Assembly (NCBI RefSeq): GCF_001050015.1
Contig: NZ_CVTB01000250.1
Span: 1 to 61,482, forward strand
Source: Mycolicibacterium malmesburyense
Lineage (GTDB): Bacteria > Actinomycetota > Actinomycetes > Mycobacteriales > Mycobacteriaceae
Direction of reading: 5' to 3'
Length of the DNA stretch: 61,482 nt
The notes under the pieces are model-generated. The model was not told the DNA's origin. It was given only the letters and a program-made list of their open reading frames with translations, and did not search any database. The position numbers and the translations under genes were made by a program. This document shows, piece after piece, positions 34,626 through 43,441 of this stretch; the first letter of the stretch is position 1, and each line of letters begins with the position of its first letter.

Positions 34626-35699
34626 TCACCGGCACTTCTGGCTGTAGGTCAACCGGTCTTCGGGTGTGCCTTCCCGCGCGATCGCGTTGATCAGGCTGTC
34701 GATGCGGGGGAACTGGCTGACGGTCAGGTTGCATGCGTACACGTCCAAATACGCGCCGCCCTGACTGAACCGGGCCATTCCCTTGAGCATCAGGGGCGTA
34801 TTGAAGGCCATGTAGGCGAAGCCCTGTTTGTCCTCCATGAAGTGTTTGGCGAAGCCCGGTTCGCGCGCCAGCCACTCGCGCATATCCGGTTGGACATCGG
34901 TGATGACGTTGGCCAGTCGATCTCCCACGATCGACACCTGATCCATCGAGTCGACGAATTCCGCGCGCCGCGCGGCGAATCCGTTGAACGTCGTCTCCGC
35001 CGAATCGATGGTGTCGTTCAACGCGCCACCGCGGTCGGCCAGCGAGGCCACCACCGTGTTCAGGTGGGTCAGCACGCCGTCGAGGATCGCGTCGGTGCCC
35101 GAGTAGGACTCCGCGAGTCGGGTCGTCTCCGAGATCATCGTCGCGATAGCGCCGGTGTCACCCTGCAGCGACCGCACGATGGCGGTCGTGAGGTTGTCGA
35201 CCTGGTCGGGGTTGAGAAGCGCGAACAGCGGTTCGAACCCGTTGAGCAGCCGAGAGATGTCGAACGACGGTTCGGTGTGCTCTACGGGGATGACCGCGCC
35301 GGCCGGGAGCACGCGGGGATCGCCGTAGTCGGCCAGCGACAAGCCGAGGTAACGCTGGCCGATGATGTTCTGGTAGACGATGGCGGCTTTGGTGTTTCCG
35401 TACAGCACCTGTTCGGACTGCACCCGGAACTGCACCCGCGCCTCGGTTCCGTCGAGCCCGATGCCATCGACGCGGCCCACCTTGACCCCCGCCATCCGCA
35501 CCTCGTCGCCGGCCTTCAGGCCGGACACATCGGTGAAGATGGCGCTGTAGGAATGTGTTTGGCCGTCGACCTCGCGCTTCAGCGTGACGAATACCGTCCA
35601 GATCAGCGCCAGGCACACGACGAGGAAGATGCTAAGCCCGGTCAGCGGGCGGATATGCCTCCTCAGCGGCGTCCTGACGGGTGGGCCGGTCGACGTCAC
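34626..35699 (-). CDS. mceB: Mce family protein MceB
   Basis: A 357-residue MCE protein with anchor PLTGLSIFLVVCLALIWTVFV, MCE domain (YSAIFTDVSGLKAGDEVRMAG, KVGRVDGI), the IIGQRYLGLSL strand and the helical part containing FDISRLLNGFEPLF, conserved in MceB proteins. It ends with two Cys positions (YACNLT, SQKCR), compatible with a disulfide. It overlaps mceA by four bases. Confidence 0.91.
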   Translation of the reverse strand: MTSTGPPVRTPLRRHIRPLTGLSIFLVVCLALIWTVFVTLKREVDGQTHSYSAIFTDVSGLKAGDEVRMAGVKVGRVDGIGLDGTEARVQFRVQSEQVLYGNTKAAIVYQNIIGQRYLGLSLADYGDPRVLPAGAVIPVEHTEPSFDISRLLNGFEPLFALLNPDQVDNLTTAIVRSLQGDTGAIATMISETTRLAESYSGTDAILDGVLTHLNTVVASLADRGGALNDTIDSAETTFNGFAARRAEFVDSMDQVSIVGDRLANVITDVQPDMREWLAREPGFAKHFMEDKQGFAYMAFNTPLMLKGMARFSQGGAYLDVYACNLTVSQFPRIDSLINAIAREGTPEDRLTYSQKCR

Positions 35700-37075
35700 G
35701 GGCCGTTTCTCCCTCCGTGCTCGGTGGGCCCGGGAAGCGGAGCCTCCGCGGGCAGGGGCAATCCCGGAGGGGGTGCGGCCGCCGCGGGCACCGAGGCGTC
35801 CGGGACGATCTGCACCGTGTTGCCCCTGGCGACCGGGCCGAGCAACAATTGCGAGGCCACAGTCGGATCCGGCCCGAGCAGTTCGCTCAGCTGCGCCAGT
35901 TCCTCGGGGCTCCCGACCGGGCCCACGTTGCCGCCGGGCGGTCGGTAGTTGCGCGGGTCGAGTTGTCGGGGCAACACCGGCGGGTCTGCAGTGAGGGGGG
36001 CGTTGCGACAGCTCGGACCCTCGAGTGCGCCGTAGCGCGGACAGTCCTGACGCGTGTACATCCGGTTCGGCGTGAGCACCAGCATGAACTTGCCCACCGC
36101 CATGTTCTTGTCCTCGTGCCAGACGTGATCGAAGAAGCGGTTGGTGACGTCGTTGATCCGGGTCACGATAGGCGCGAAAGCGCCTGCGCCGTCGGCCATC
36201 ACGCCCATCACCGGCGACAGCTGGGTGGTGATCACGATCATCCGGTCGGTGTTGTTCTCGAAGGCGGTACCCACTTCGCCGAACGTGGCGTGCCCGGCGG
36301 ACAGGAAGTCGGCCAGGTCCTGGCGTTTCTCGGCGAAGGTGCGCATGGGCACAACCGCGCTGTGCACGGCGTCGAGCAGGTCCGGAGAACTGGCCTGAAG
36401 GCCCTGCAGCGCATCGGACAGGATCGCGAGCGAGGCCTCGGTGCCGTCGTCGGCCATGACGCGGTTGAGTTGATCGACGATGCGGTTGGCGCCGCTGCCC
36501 GCCCGTTCGAGTTCATCGCCTCGCCCGCTGGTGGCCTCGGCGACGGCGGACAGCACGCCGACGGTGTCGGTGGATCCGGGCCGGCCCGCGGCCGCGAGCA
36601 CCTCACGCAGCTTCGACAGCGCGGTCTGGAATTGGACGGTGGCAAGGCTGTCGTCCTGGCGGATCTGCGCGCCCGACCTCAGTGCGGGACCGGAACCGTT
36701 TTCCACCAATTGAATCGACGACACCGCGAACACGTTGCCGGGCACGACGCGCGCGGTGACCGTGGCGGGAATCGCGTGGGCGAAGTGCGGGTCGAGGCTC
36801 AGGTCGACCTCGTTGTCGCCGCCGTCGATGCTCGGCGTGACGCCCTCGACGGTGCCGACCAACGCGCCGCGGAACTTGACATCAGAGCCTTTGGGCAGTC
36901 CGTCCCCGACGTTGGCGAGCAGCGCGACCACCTCGACACGGTTGGAGAACGCCCCCTCGGACTTGGCGATCGCCGCGGCCGCCAACAGCACCGTGCCGAG
37001 CAGCAGCGCGATGCCGCGCAGCAGCAGCCGGCCTTCCGACACGGGCCGCGTCGCCGATTCGAAGCTCTGCGCCAT
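35696..37075 (-). CDS. mceA: Mce family protein MceA
   Basis: A 459-residue MCE protein: anchor LLLRGIALLLGTVLLAAAAIA, MCE domain (VVALLANVGDGLPKGSDVKFRG, ALVGTVEGV), helical region and a Pro/Ala-rich tail (PAAAAPPPGLPLP). Two Cys occur late (RQDCPRY, GPSCRNA). It starts three bases after the YrbEB stop. Being first of the six, it is A by position. Confidence 0.9.
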   Translation of the reverse strand: MAQSFESATRPVSEGRLLLRGIALLLGTVLLAAAAIAKSEGAFSNRVEVVALLANVGDGLPKGSDVKFRGALVGTVEGVTPSIDGGDNEVDLSLDPHFAHAIPATVTARVVPGNVFAVSSIQLVENGSGPALRSGAQIRQDDSLATVQFQTALSKLREVLAAAGRPGSTDTVGVLSAVAEATSGRGDELERAGSGANRIVDQLNRVMADDGTEASLAILSDALQGLQASSPDLLDAVHSAVVPMRTFAEKRQDLADFLSAGHATFGEVGTAFENNTDRMIVITTQLSPVMGVMADGAGAFAPIVTRINDVTNRFFDHVWHEDKNMAVGKFMLVLTPNRMYTRQDCPRYGALEGPSCRNAPLTADPPVLPRQLDPRNYRPPGGNVGPVGSPEELAQLSELLGPDPTVASQLLLGPVARGNTVQIVPDASVPAAAAPPPGLPLPAEAPLPGPTEHGGRNGP

Positions 37076-37078
37076 CCG

Positions 37079-37933
37079 TCAGCCCCCGAGTCTCGCGCCG
37101 GAGCCGATTCCCCACAACCCGATGGTGAGAAGGAGATTGGCGATGATCATGACCGAGATGCTGGCGCGCATCGCGCGACCCGCGGCGATCCCGACGCCTT
37201 GTGGCCCCCCCGCGGCGAAGTAGCCGTAGTAGCACTGGATGGTGGACGTGATGATCACGAACGCGATGGCCTTGAGGACCGAATACACGATGTCCTGGCC
37301 CGTCAACACCAGCCGGAAGTAGTGCTCGAACGATCCGGCGGACAAGCCGCCGGCGAACGTCACGATGCTCTGCACCGCCGCGTAATTGACCACCAGGCAC
37401 AGGATGTAGAGCGGGATGATCGCCACCACGGAGGCCAGCAGCCGGGTGCTGACCAGATACGGCAGCGGGCGGATCGCCAACGATTCGATGGCGTCGATCT
37501 CCTCGGAGATCCGCATCGAGCCCAGTTGCGCGGTGAACCGGCAGCCGGCCTGCGCGGCGAACGCCAGGGCGGCCATGACCGGTGCGAGCTCACGGGTGGA
37601 CACCGTCGACGACAGAAGTCCCGCAGCGGGTTCCATCCCGAGTAGGTGCAGCGCCTGGTAGCCCTCGATGCCGACGATCGCGCCGGCCGTCGCCCCGAGC
37701 AGGATGATCACCCACGCGGTGCCGCCGCCGACCACGATGGACCCGTTGCCCCAGGTGACGTCGGACAGAATGGTCAGGAAGGCCTTGCGGTAACGGGTCA
37801 GAGCCAGCGGGACACCGGCGACCGCACGGCCGAAGAAGGTCATCATGTGACCCAGGCGGATGCCGAGGCCGGCCACCGAGGTGGACGCGGTGAGGATCGG
37901 CCGGACGCCCTTCGGGTAGTACGGCGCCGCCAT
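37079..37933 (-). CDS. yrbEB: YrbE-type (MlaE) permease subunit B
   Basis: A 284-residue integral membrane permease of the MlaE family with five or six membrane segments. Landmarks are GYQALHLLGMEPAAGLLSSTVS and TAQLGSMRISEEIDAIESLAI, containing the EExDAxE motif that contacts the ATPase (MceG/Mkl, encoded elsewhere). Its start overlaps the YrbEA stop by one base (TGATG). It forms the inner-membrane pore for the six Mce proteins. Confidence 0.93.
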   Translation of the reverse strand: MAAPYYPKGVRPILTASTSVAGLGIRLGHMMTFFGRAVAGVPLALTRYRKAFLTILSDVTWGNGSIVVGGGTAWVIILLGATAGAIVGIEGYQALHLLGMEPAAGLLSSTVSTRELAPVMAALAFAAQAGCRFTAQLGSMRISEEIDAIESLAIRPLPYLVSTRLLASVVAIIPLYILCLVVNYAAVQSIVTFAGGLSAGSFEHYFRLVLTGQDIVYSVLKAIAFVIITSTIQCYYGYFAAGGPQGVGIAAGRAMRASISVMIIANLLLTIGLWGIGSGARLGG

Positions 37934-38784
37934 CAGAGCGCTGCCTTGGGGAACAGCAGGACGTACATCTGGGTGAACACCACGTTGGTGATCATCAGCA
38001 GGATTATGGACGCCACCACGGTGGCGTTGACCGAGTTCGCCACGCCCGCGGGCCCGCCCTTGGTGGTCAATCCCTTGTCGCAGGCCACGATCGCGACGAT
38101 GGCGGCGAACACCACCGCCTTGATCATCGTGAGGATGAGGTCACCGACCGTCGCGAACGACGCGAACGTCATCACGAAGCTGCCCGGCGCGCCGTTCTGG
38201 GCAAAGGTGTTGAAGAGGTAGCCGGCGAGGAAGCCGATGAAGCACACCAGCCCGGTCAGCGCGACACCGACGACGATGGACGCCGCAAGGCGCGGTACGA
38301 CGAGCCTGCGTACCGCCGAGATACCGAGCACCTCAAGGGCATCGACCTCTTCGCGGATGGTTCGTGATCCGAGGTCCGCGCAGATCGCCGATCCCACCGC
38401 GGATGCCATCAGCAGAGCGGCCACCAGGGGTGCGCCCTGGCGGATGACCGCGAGCCCGCTGGCGGCGCCGGCCAGCGAGGTGGCGCCGACCTGCCCGGCC
38501 AGCAGGGCGAACTGGATCTGCAGCGTCACCCCGATCGGAATCGCCACGCACATGGTCGGCAGCATCGCCGTCGACGCCATGAACGACGCCTGCTGCACGA
38601 ACTCCCAGAACGGGAACCGCCACCTGATGATGTCGACCACCAGGTACCGGATGGCCTGCAGACCCAGGATGCACTGACTGCCAACGGTGTTCAGCGCCGC
38701 CACGGGATGGCGCTGGACATACCCTCGCCCCCATTCGCCGACCTCGCCGAGCGGGCTTGGGTTCACCTGTTGCGGCGTGCTCAT
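37933..38784 (-). CDS. yrbEA: YrbE-type (MlaE) permease subunit A
   Basis: A 283-residue MlaE-family permease. The conserved region ADLGSRTIREEVDALEVLGI carries the EExDAxE coupling motif, and TLQIQFALLAGQVGATSLAGAASG marks the earlier helices. It heads the yrbE-mce set but lies 17 bases after an acyl-CoA dehydrogenase gene with which it is surely co-transcribed. No ATPase gene is present here, as in other mce loci. Confidence 0.93.
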   Translation of the reverse strand: MSTPQQVNPSPLGEVGEWGRGYVQRHPVAALNTVGSQCILGLQAIRYLVVDIIRWRFPFWEFVQQASFMASTAMLPTMCVAIPIGVTLQIQFALLAGQVGATSLAGAASGLAVIRQGAPLVAALLMASAVGSAICADLGSRTIREEVDALEVLGISAVRRLVVPRLAASIVVGVALTGLVCFIGFLAGYLFNTFAQNGAPGSFVMTFASFATVGDLILTMIKAVVFAAIVAIVACDKGLTTKGGPAGVANSVNATVVASIILLMITNVVFTQMYVLLFPKAAL

Positions 38785-38801
38785 CCCGCCCTCACCGGCC
38801 G

Positions 38802-40004
38802 TCAGCCACGTGGTAGTCCGAGCGCCCGCTCTGCGATGACGTTACGCAACACCTCGTTGGTCCCTCCGGCGATGGTGAAAGCCCGTCCGTAGAGAAACGC
38901 ATCTTGCCACCAACCCCCGTCGTGCACATGGGAATCCGTCTCGACACGAACTCCGTCATGCCCCTGCAACTGCAGACCGTATTCGTGCAACGCCAGGTTG
39001 ATCTGGCTGAACAGAATCTTCGACACCGGCGCGTCGGCCAGGTCGGCCCCGCCATGCAACGCCCTGCTCTCGTTGTATGCCGCGACCAACGAATTGACAT
39101 GCACGTCAGCGACGAATCCTCCGATGGCCTGGCGCACGTCTCGACGGTCGAGCGCGATTCCCGGCTCTGCGCCGTCATCGGAGGGCGAGGTGTCGGGCAG
39201 CGTGCCCGCCAACCGGACGAGCCGCTGCAGCGCACCGAACAGCGACGCGCCGCTACCCGCGCCCGCCCGTTCGTGCACGAGGCTGGCCGTGGTCACGGCC
39301 CAACCCTGGTCGACCTCACCGATCACGTGTTCGGCCGGAACACGCACCCCGTCCAGGAAGACCTCGTTGAAGTCTGCCGTTCCGGTGATCTCGCGCAGCG
39401 GGCGCACCGTGACTCCCGGCAGCGACATGTCCAGAGCAAAGGCCGTGATCCCCGCGTGCTTCGGAACGTCCGGATCGGTGCGGGCCAGCAAATAACCCCA
39501 ATCTGCATGTTGCCCGTTGGTGGTCCACACCTTCTGACCGTCGATGACGAAGACATCACCGTCGCGTCGTGCGCGGGTACGCAGGCCCGCTAGGTCGCTG
39601 CCGGCATCGGGCTCGCTGAACAGTTGGCACCAGATGTGCTCCCCGGAACGGATACGGGGCAAAAAGTAGTTCTTTTGCTCGTCGGACCCGGAGGAGATGA
39701 TCGCCGCGGCCGCCAGCATGCCGCCACCCACGGGACCGGGCGCGTTCACGCGGATCAACTCGTCGATCACGACCGATTCATGCAGCGGATGCGGATCCGG
39801 CAGTCCGCCGTACTCGGCAGGCCAGTTGACTCCCAGCATTTGCTCGGAGAACAGCCGCGCGGTCCACTCGCGAAGTCTCGGGATGTCATGGGCTTCCGGT
39901 GCCCGAACGCCGGTGCGACCATGCCGGGGCGGTTGACATTCGGCGGCCAAGGCACGCACCCGCTCGCGCAGCAAGTCGAGGTGCGTGTCCTGTTCGAGAT
40001 GCAA
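38802..40004 (-). CDS. Acyl-CoA dehydrogenase, flavin-type subunit, first gene of the mce operon
   Basis: A 400-residue acyl-CoA dehydrogenase with QLFSEPDAGSDLAG, DGQKVWTTNGQ and FTIAGGTNEVLRN. The Glu of the usual YEGT motif is absent (AGGT); Glu245 in HERAGAG occupies the helix-G position of isovaleryl-CoA dehydrogenase. The best start is TTG at 40004, since GGAGGGG precedes it by five bases; a TTG at 40043 is possible but abuts the operator. With the divergent protein at 40123 it looks like an alpha2beta2 dehydrogenase of the FadE28/FadE29 kind. It is joined to yrbEA, linking uptake to the first oxidation. Confidence 0.87.
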   Translation of the reverse strand: MHLEQDTHLDLLRERVRALAAECQPPRHGRTGVRAPEAHDIPRLREWTARLFSEQMLGVNWPAEYGGLPDPHPLHESVVIDELIRVNAPGPVGGGMLAAAAIISSGSDEQKNYFLPRIRSGEHIWCQLFSEPDAGSDLAGLRTRARRDGDVFVIDGQKVWTTNGQHADWGYLLARTDPDVPKHAGITAFALDMSLPGVTVRPLREITGTADFNEVFLDGVRVPAEHVIGEVDQGWAVTTASLVHERAGAGSGASLFGALQRLVRLAGTLPDTSPSDDGAEPGIALDRRDVRQAIGGFVADVHVNSLVAAYNESRALHGGADLADAPVSKILFSQINLALHEYGLQLQGHDGVRVETDSHVHDGGWWQDAFLYGRAFTIAGGTNEVLRNVIAERALGLPRG

Positions 40005-40045
40005 GTCAACCCCTCCCCATCGAATGGCCGGACCAGCAATCAAGC

Positions 40046-40064
40046 TTAATCAGTATCCTGTATC
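40046..40064. promoter_or_regulatory. Shared AGTATACT-core element, site 6 (mce operon/dehydrogenase partner)
   Basis: TTAATCAGTATCCTGTATC lies 41 bases before the TTG start of the mce operon and 58 bases before the divergent dehydrogenase. It shares its first 10 bases exactly with site 1 (TTAATCAGT...) and its core AGTATCCT with site 4, tying the importer to the catabolic operons. Confidence 0.62.
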
Positions 40065-40122
40065 TTGTGAAGGCTTTTCCAGATCCGGTCCCTCCGTCCC
40101 CGATCAGAGCCAAGGAGTCGCC

Positions 40123-41247
40123 GTGAATTTCGACCTGACCGATGAGCAGAAGGGACTGATCGACGTCACCCGCGAGCTGTTGGAGCGGCAGTCGTCGGTG
40201 GCGTCGGCCAGGGCGCTGATCGACGGACCTGCGGGGTACGACGAGCAGCTCTGGCGCAAGGGCGCCGGGCTCGGCTGGCCCGCGTTGGCCATCCCCGAGC
40301 GGGACGGCGGGCTGGGTCAGCAGGTCATCGAATTGGCGTTGGTGACAGTGGAATTGGGCCGTGGCCTGGCGACCACTCCCTTCCTGCCGACCGTCGTGGT
40401 CGCCGACGCGGTCACCCGTTCGACCGCGAACCGTCAAGCCGAGCTGCTCGCCGCGCTGGCCTCCGGTGCGCAGACGGCGGCCTGGGCGTTCGCCGAGGTC
40501 GGACGGCCGTGGTCGGCGACGGGAATCCAGACCACCGCAGCCCGGGACAACTCCGGGTACGTCGTCAACGGTGCGAAGGCCTCGGTGCAGGACGCCGATT
40601 CCGCCGGGACGCTTCTGGTCGATGCCGTGCTCGACGGGCGCCCGGCGCGGTTTCTGATACCGGCGGACACGACCGGGGTGAAGATCGAGCGCCAACACAC
40701 GCTCGACGTGGCACGCCGGTACTGCGACGTCGTACTCGACGGGGTGACGCTGGACAGCACGGCGCTGCTCGCCGAGGGCGCTGCAGCCGAGGAATCCATC
40801 ACCCGCTCCGGCCAGCTGGCCACGGTGCTGACCTGCGCCGAACTGGTCGGGATCAGCGAGCGGCTGCTCGAGCTCACGGTGGCATATGTCAAGGAACGGG
40901 TGCAGTTCGGTAAGGCGGTCGGCAGCTTCCAGGCCGTCAAACACAAGTGCGCGAACATGCGGATTTGGAGCCAATCCTGCACGGCAGCAACATACTTCGC
41001 CGCCATGACGCTCGACAGCGAGCACCACGACAGTGCCCACGCCACCAGTGTGGCCAAGGCGTACGTCTCCGATGCGGCGAATCGGCTCGCCGGTGAGGCG
41101 CTCCAGTTGCACGGCGGCATCGGTTTCACCTGGGAGCACGATCTGCACCTGTATCTGCGGCGGGCCCGCGTCGGCGCCGCGCTCTACGGCGATGCCGCCC
41201 ATCACCGCGAGCAGCTGTTTCGGGCGCAGGTTCTGGCCTCCGCCTGA
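40123..41247 (+). CDS. Acyl-CoA dehydrogenase, partner subunit
   Basis: A 374-residue acyl-CoA dehydrogenase-like protein. It has REQFGK-type VQFGKAVGSFQAVKHKCANM and LHGGIGFTWEHDLHLYLRRA but lacks the SEPxxGSD loop (FAEVGRPWSATGIQ instead), the same division of motifs as in the first half of the fused enzyme at 11.4-13.5 kb. It should therefore pair with the divergent 400-residue subunit. The GTG start has AAGGAG upstream. It ends eight bases from the convergent P450 gene. Confidence 0.86.
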   Translation: MNFDLTDEQKGLIDVTRELLERQSSVASARALIDGPAGYDEQLWRKGAGLGWPALAIPERDGGLGQQVIELALVTVELGRGLATTPFLPTVVVADAVTRSTANRQAELLAALASGAQTAAWAFAEVGRPWSATGIQTTAARDNSGYVVNGAKASVQDADSAGTLLVDAVLDGRPARFLIPADTTGVKIERQHTLDVARRYCDVVLDGVTLDSTALLAEGAAAEESITRSGQLATVLTCAELVGISERLLELTVAYVKERVQFGKAVGSFQAVKHKCANMRIWSQSCTAATYFAAMTLDSEHHDSAHATSVAKAYVSDAANRLAGEALQLHGGIGFTWEHDLHLYLRRARVGAALYGDAAHHREQLFRAQVLASA

Positions 41248-41255
41248 CGACGCGC

Positions 41256-42464
41256 TCAGTAATCCCAACTCAGCCGCAGCGAGTCCAATCCGAACACCTG
41301 CCCTGCGTGCTCGACAGGCGGTTCAGTGACCCGGTAGTCCGGGATGCGGGCGTGCCACTCCTCCAGGAACACGGCCATCTCCTGACGAGCCAGGTGTGAA
41401 CCCAGGCAGCGGTGCGGACCGGCACCGAACGAGATGTGCCGAGTGACGCCGCGGTCGAGGTCGACCTCGCGGGCCCGAAGAAAGATCGACTCGTCGCGTC
41501 CCGCAGCGGCCAGCGGAAAGGACGCCATATCGCCGGCCCTGACGGGGCAGCCGTGGAAATTCATGTCCTGGGTGGCTTTTCGTGCGGTCTGCACGATCGG
41601 GTACACGCGGAGCAGCTCCTCGATGGCACGCGGGACGACCTCGGGCTCGGCTACCAGGCGGGCGCGGTCCTCGGGATGGGTGGCCAAATGCAGCATCGCG
41701 TACGAGAGTTGGCTGGCGACGGTGTCCAGCCCCGCCATGAACAACAGGAGCAGGCAGTTGAGCAGGTCGCCGTCGGTGACGGGCTCGCCGTCGATCGTCC
41801 ACCCGAGGGCGGCGCTGACGATGTCGTGGGCCTCGGGATCGGGATCGGCGCGGCGCTGGTCGATCAGCGACTGGAAGTAGCTCACCACCTGGGTCATGCC
41901 CTCCAGCCGGACGGTCATGGCTTCGTCGCCGGTGCCGGACTGGTGCAGCATCTTGTCCTCCCACTCGAGGAACTCGTCGAGTCGCTCGATGGGCATGCCC
42001 ATGATGTTGAGGAAGATGTGCGAGGGGAACACCCGAGCCACCTGTTTGACGAACTCGCAGCTGCCTTCGGGACGGACGCCCTCGACGAGTTCCGCAGCGA
42101 GCCTGCGGTGTTCGTCGCGCTGGCCCTTTACCCTCCCAGGCGAGAAGTACTCGGCGAGGACCTGCCGCCATTTGGCGTGCTGCGGCGGATCGACCATCAC
42201 CGGGATCCACGTGTACGGCGGATCGGGATCGGTCGGGACGATCACGCTGCTGGACCACATCTCCGGGTGCTGCAGGCCCTCGAGGATGGCGGCGTAGTCG
42301 GTGAACATCCAGTAGGCGGCCCCACCGTCGGTGTTGCGGAACACCGGGCGCATCCGATCCTGGCGGGAGTCGATGTTCGCGAAGCCGGTCAGCGCCGGGC
42401 CGGCGAGCTCGGACAGCTCGAAGGTGTCCACCGGGCACTGTCCGACCTGCTGTTCAGCCGTCAC
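41256..42464 (-). CDS. Cytochrome P450
   Basis: A 402-residue P450 unlike the one at 17-18.3 kb. I-helix LLLFMAGLDTVASQLSY, ExxR in AIEELLRVYPIVQTAR, heme loop SFGAGPHRCLGSHLARQ with Cys353. The acid/Thr pair of the I-helix is present (LDT). The start is GTG at 42464. It is not preceded by a copy of the shared operator; its upstream region holds TTCGT...ACGAA arms. It may oxidise the same hydrophobic substrate. No redox partner gene is near. Confidence 0.9.
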   Translation of the reverse strand: MTAEQQVGQCPVDTFELSELAGPALTGFANIDSRQDRMRPVFRNTDGGAAYWMFTDYAAILEGLQHPEMWSSSVIVPTDPDPPYTWIPVMVDPPQHAKWRQVLAEYFSPGRVKGQRDEHRRLAAELVEGVRPEGSCEFVKQVARVFPSHIFLNIMGMPIERLDEFLEWEDKMLHQSGTGDEAMTVRLEGMTQVVSYFQSLIDQRRADPDPEAHDIVSAALGWTIDGEPVTDGDLLNCLLLLFMAGLDTVASQLSYAMLHLATHPEDRARLVAEPEVVPRAIEELLRVYPIVQTARKATQDMNFHGCPVRAGDMASFPLAAAGRDESIFLRAREVDLDRGVTRHISFGAGPHRCLGSHLARQEMAVFLEEWHARIPDYRVTEPPVEHAGQVFGLDSLRLSWDY

Positions 42465-42625
42465 GTCGTCAACCTCTCGCCGACGTCTTCCACTTTCGTT
42501 ATTTACGAGACGAATTCGCGGGCTTCTCCCGAGTGGAACTCAGAACGCCTGGACGGTATCAAGACTGTTGCGGCGGTGAGGCGCCTTACCGAAATCCGAC
42601 GATGGACCAGTCGGCGCCCGCGGGC

Positions 42626-43339
42626 TCACGTGACGGACGTGCCGATCAGGAGGCCGACGATATAGGTCGCCGCGATGGCAACCGCTCCGAACGCCAGCTG
42701 TCGGAGTGAGGCGAACCAGATCGGGCGCCTGGTGAAACGCGCGGCCAGACCCCCCGCAACGAGCAGGCCGAGACCGCCGCAGGCCAGTCCCGCCCACAGC
42801 GAGTGAAATCCGAGCAGGTACGGGATCAGCGGGATGATGGCCCCGATGGTGAACATCAGGAACGACGACCCGGCCGCGACCCACGGCGACGGCTTCTCCC
42901 GGGGGTCGACGCCCAACTCCTGGACGAGGTGGAAGTTCAGGGCCCGGTGCTCGTCGCGATGCACCTCCTCGGTGGCCTTGACCGCGGTGTCACGGGTCAT
43001 GCCCATGTCCATCAACATCGCCACCAGCTCCGCCTTCTCGGCCTGGGGGTGCTTGCGGAAGGCCCGCCGCTCGACCAGCACCTCGAATTCGAGCTGTTCG
43101 TTGGCGGTCGTCACCGAGGTGTACTCCCCCAGCGCCATCGAAAACGCACCGGCCAACAGCCCGGCGACGCCGCTGATGACGACGGTGTGCGCATCGGCCG
43201 CCGCGGCGACGCCCGCAATGAGGGCCGTGTTGCTGACCAGGCCGTCCATGGCGCCGAAGGTCGCGGCGCGCAACCAGCCCCCGGTCACATCGGAGTGCTG
43301 ATGCGTCGCGCTGTGCGGCACTCCGGTCGGGGCGGACAT
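42626..43339 (-). CDS. VIT1/CCC1-family Fe2+/Mn2+ transporter
   Basis: A 237-residue membrane protein of the vacuolar iron transporter family. The first segments WLRAATFGAMDGLVSNTALIAGV and AGAFSMALGEYTSVTTANEQLE are characteristic and include the metal-site Asp, Met and Glu. A cytoplasmic helical metal-binding region with several Glu (EVHRDEHRALNFHLVQE) precedes the last three helices. It exports ferrous iron or manganese from the cytoplasm. It is divergent from the oxidase-like gene and appears unrelated to the lipid island. Confidence 0.9.
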   Translation of the reverse strand: MSAPTGVPHSATHQHSDVTGGWLRAATFGAMDGLVSNTALIAGVAAAADAHTVVISGVAGLLAGAFSMALGEYTSVTTANEQLEFEVLVERRAFRKHPQAEKAELVAMLMDMGMTRDTAVKATEEVHRDEHRALNFHLVQELGVDPREKPSPWVAAGSSFLMFTIGAIIPLIPYLLGFHSLWAGLACGGLGLLVAGGLAARFTRRPIWFASLRQLAFGAVAIAATYIVGLLIGTSVT

Positions 43340-43441
43340 GAGAACGATTCAACCCCCCGGATATGGCCTGGTCCAGTAAGGGATGCCTGGGTTTCGCGAC
43401 ATCACAGTTTGCGGAAGCGCGCGGAAGGCTACCGTCGAGTC

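Noticed and set aside
42480..42530. Possible seventh copy of the shared operator upstream of the second P450
   Set aside because: The TTCGT...ACGAA palindrome there lacks the AGTATACT core, so it was not counted with the six sites.
42803..43441. Upstream extension of the acyl-CoA oxidase-like gene
   Set aside because: The extra ~213 residues lie antisense to the VIT transporter and look non-coding; ATG 43442 begins the conserved N-terminus.
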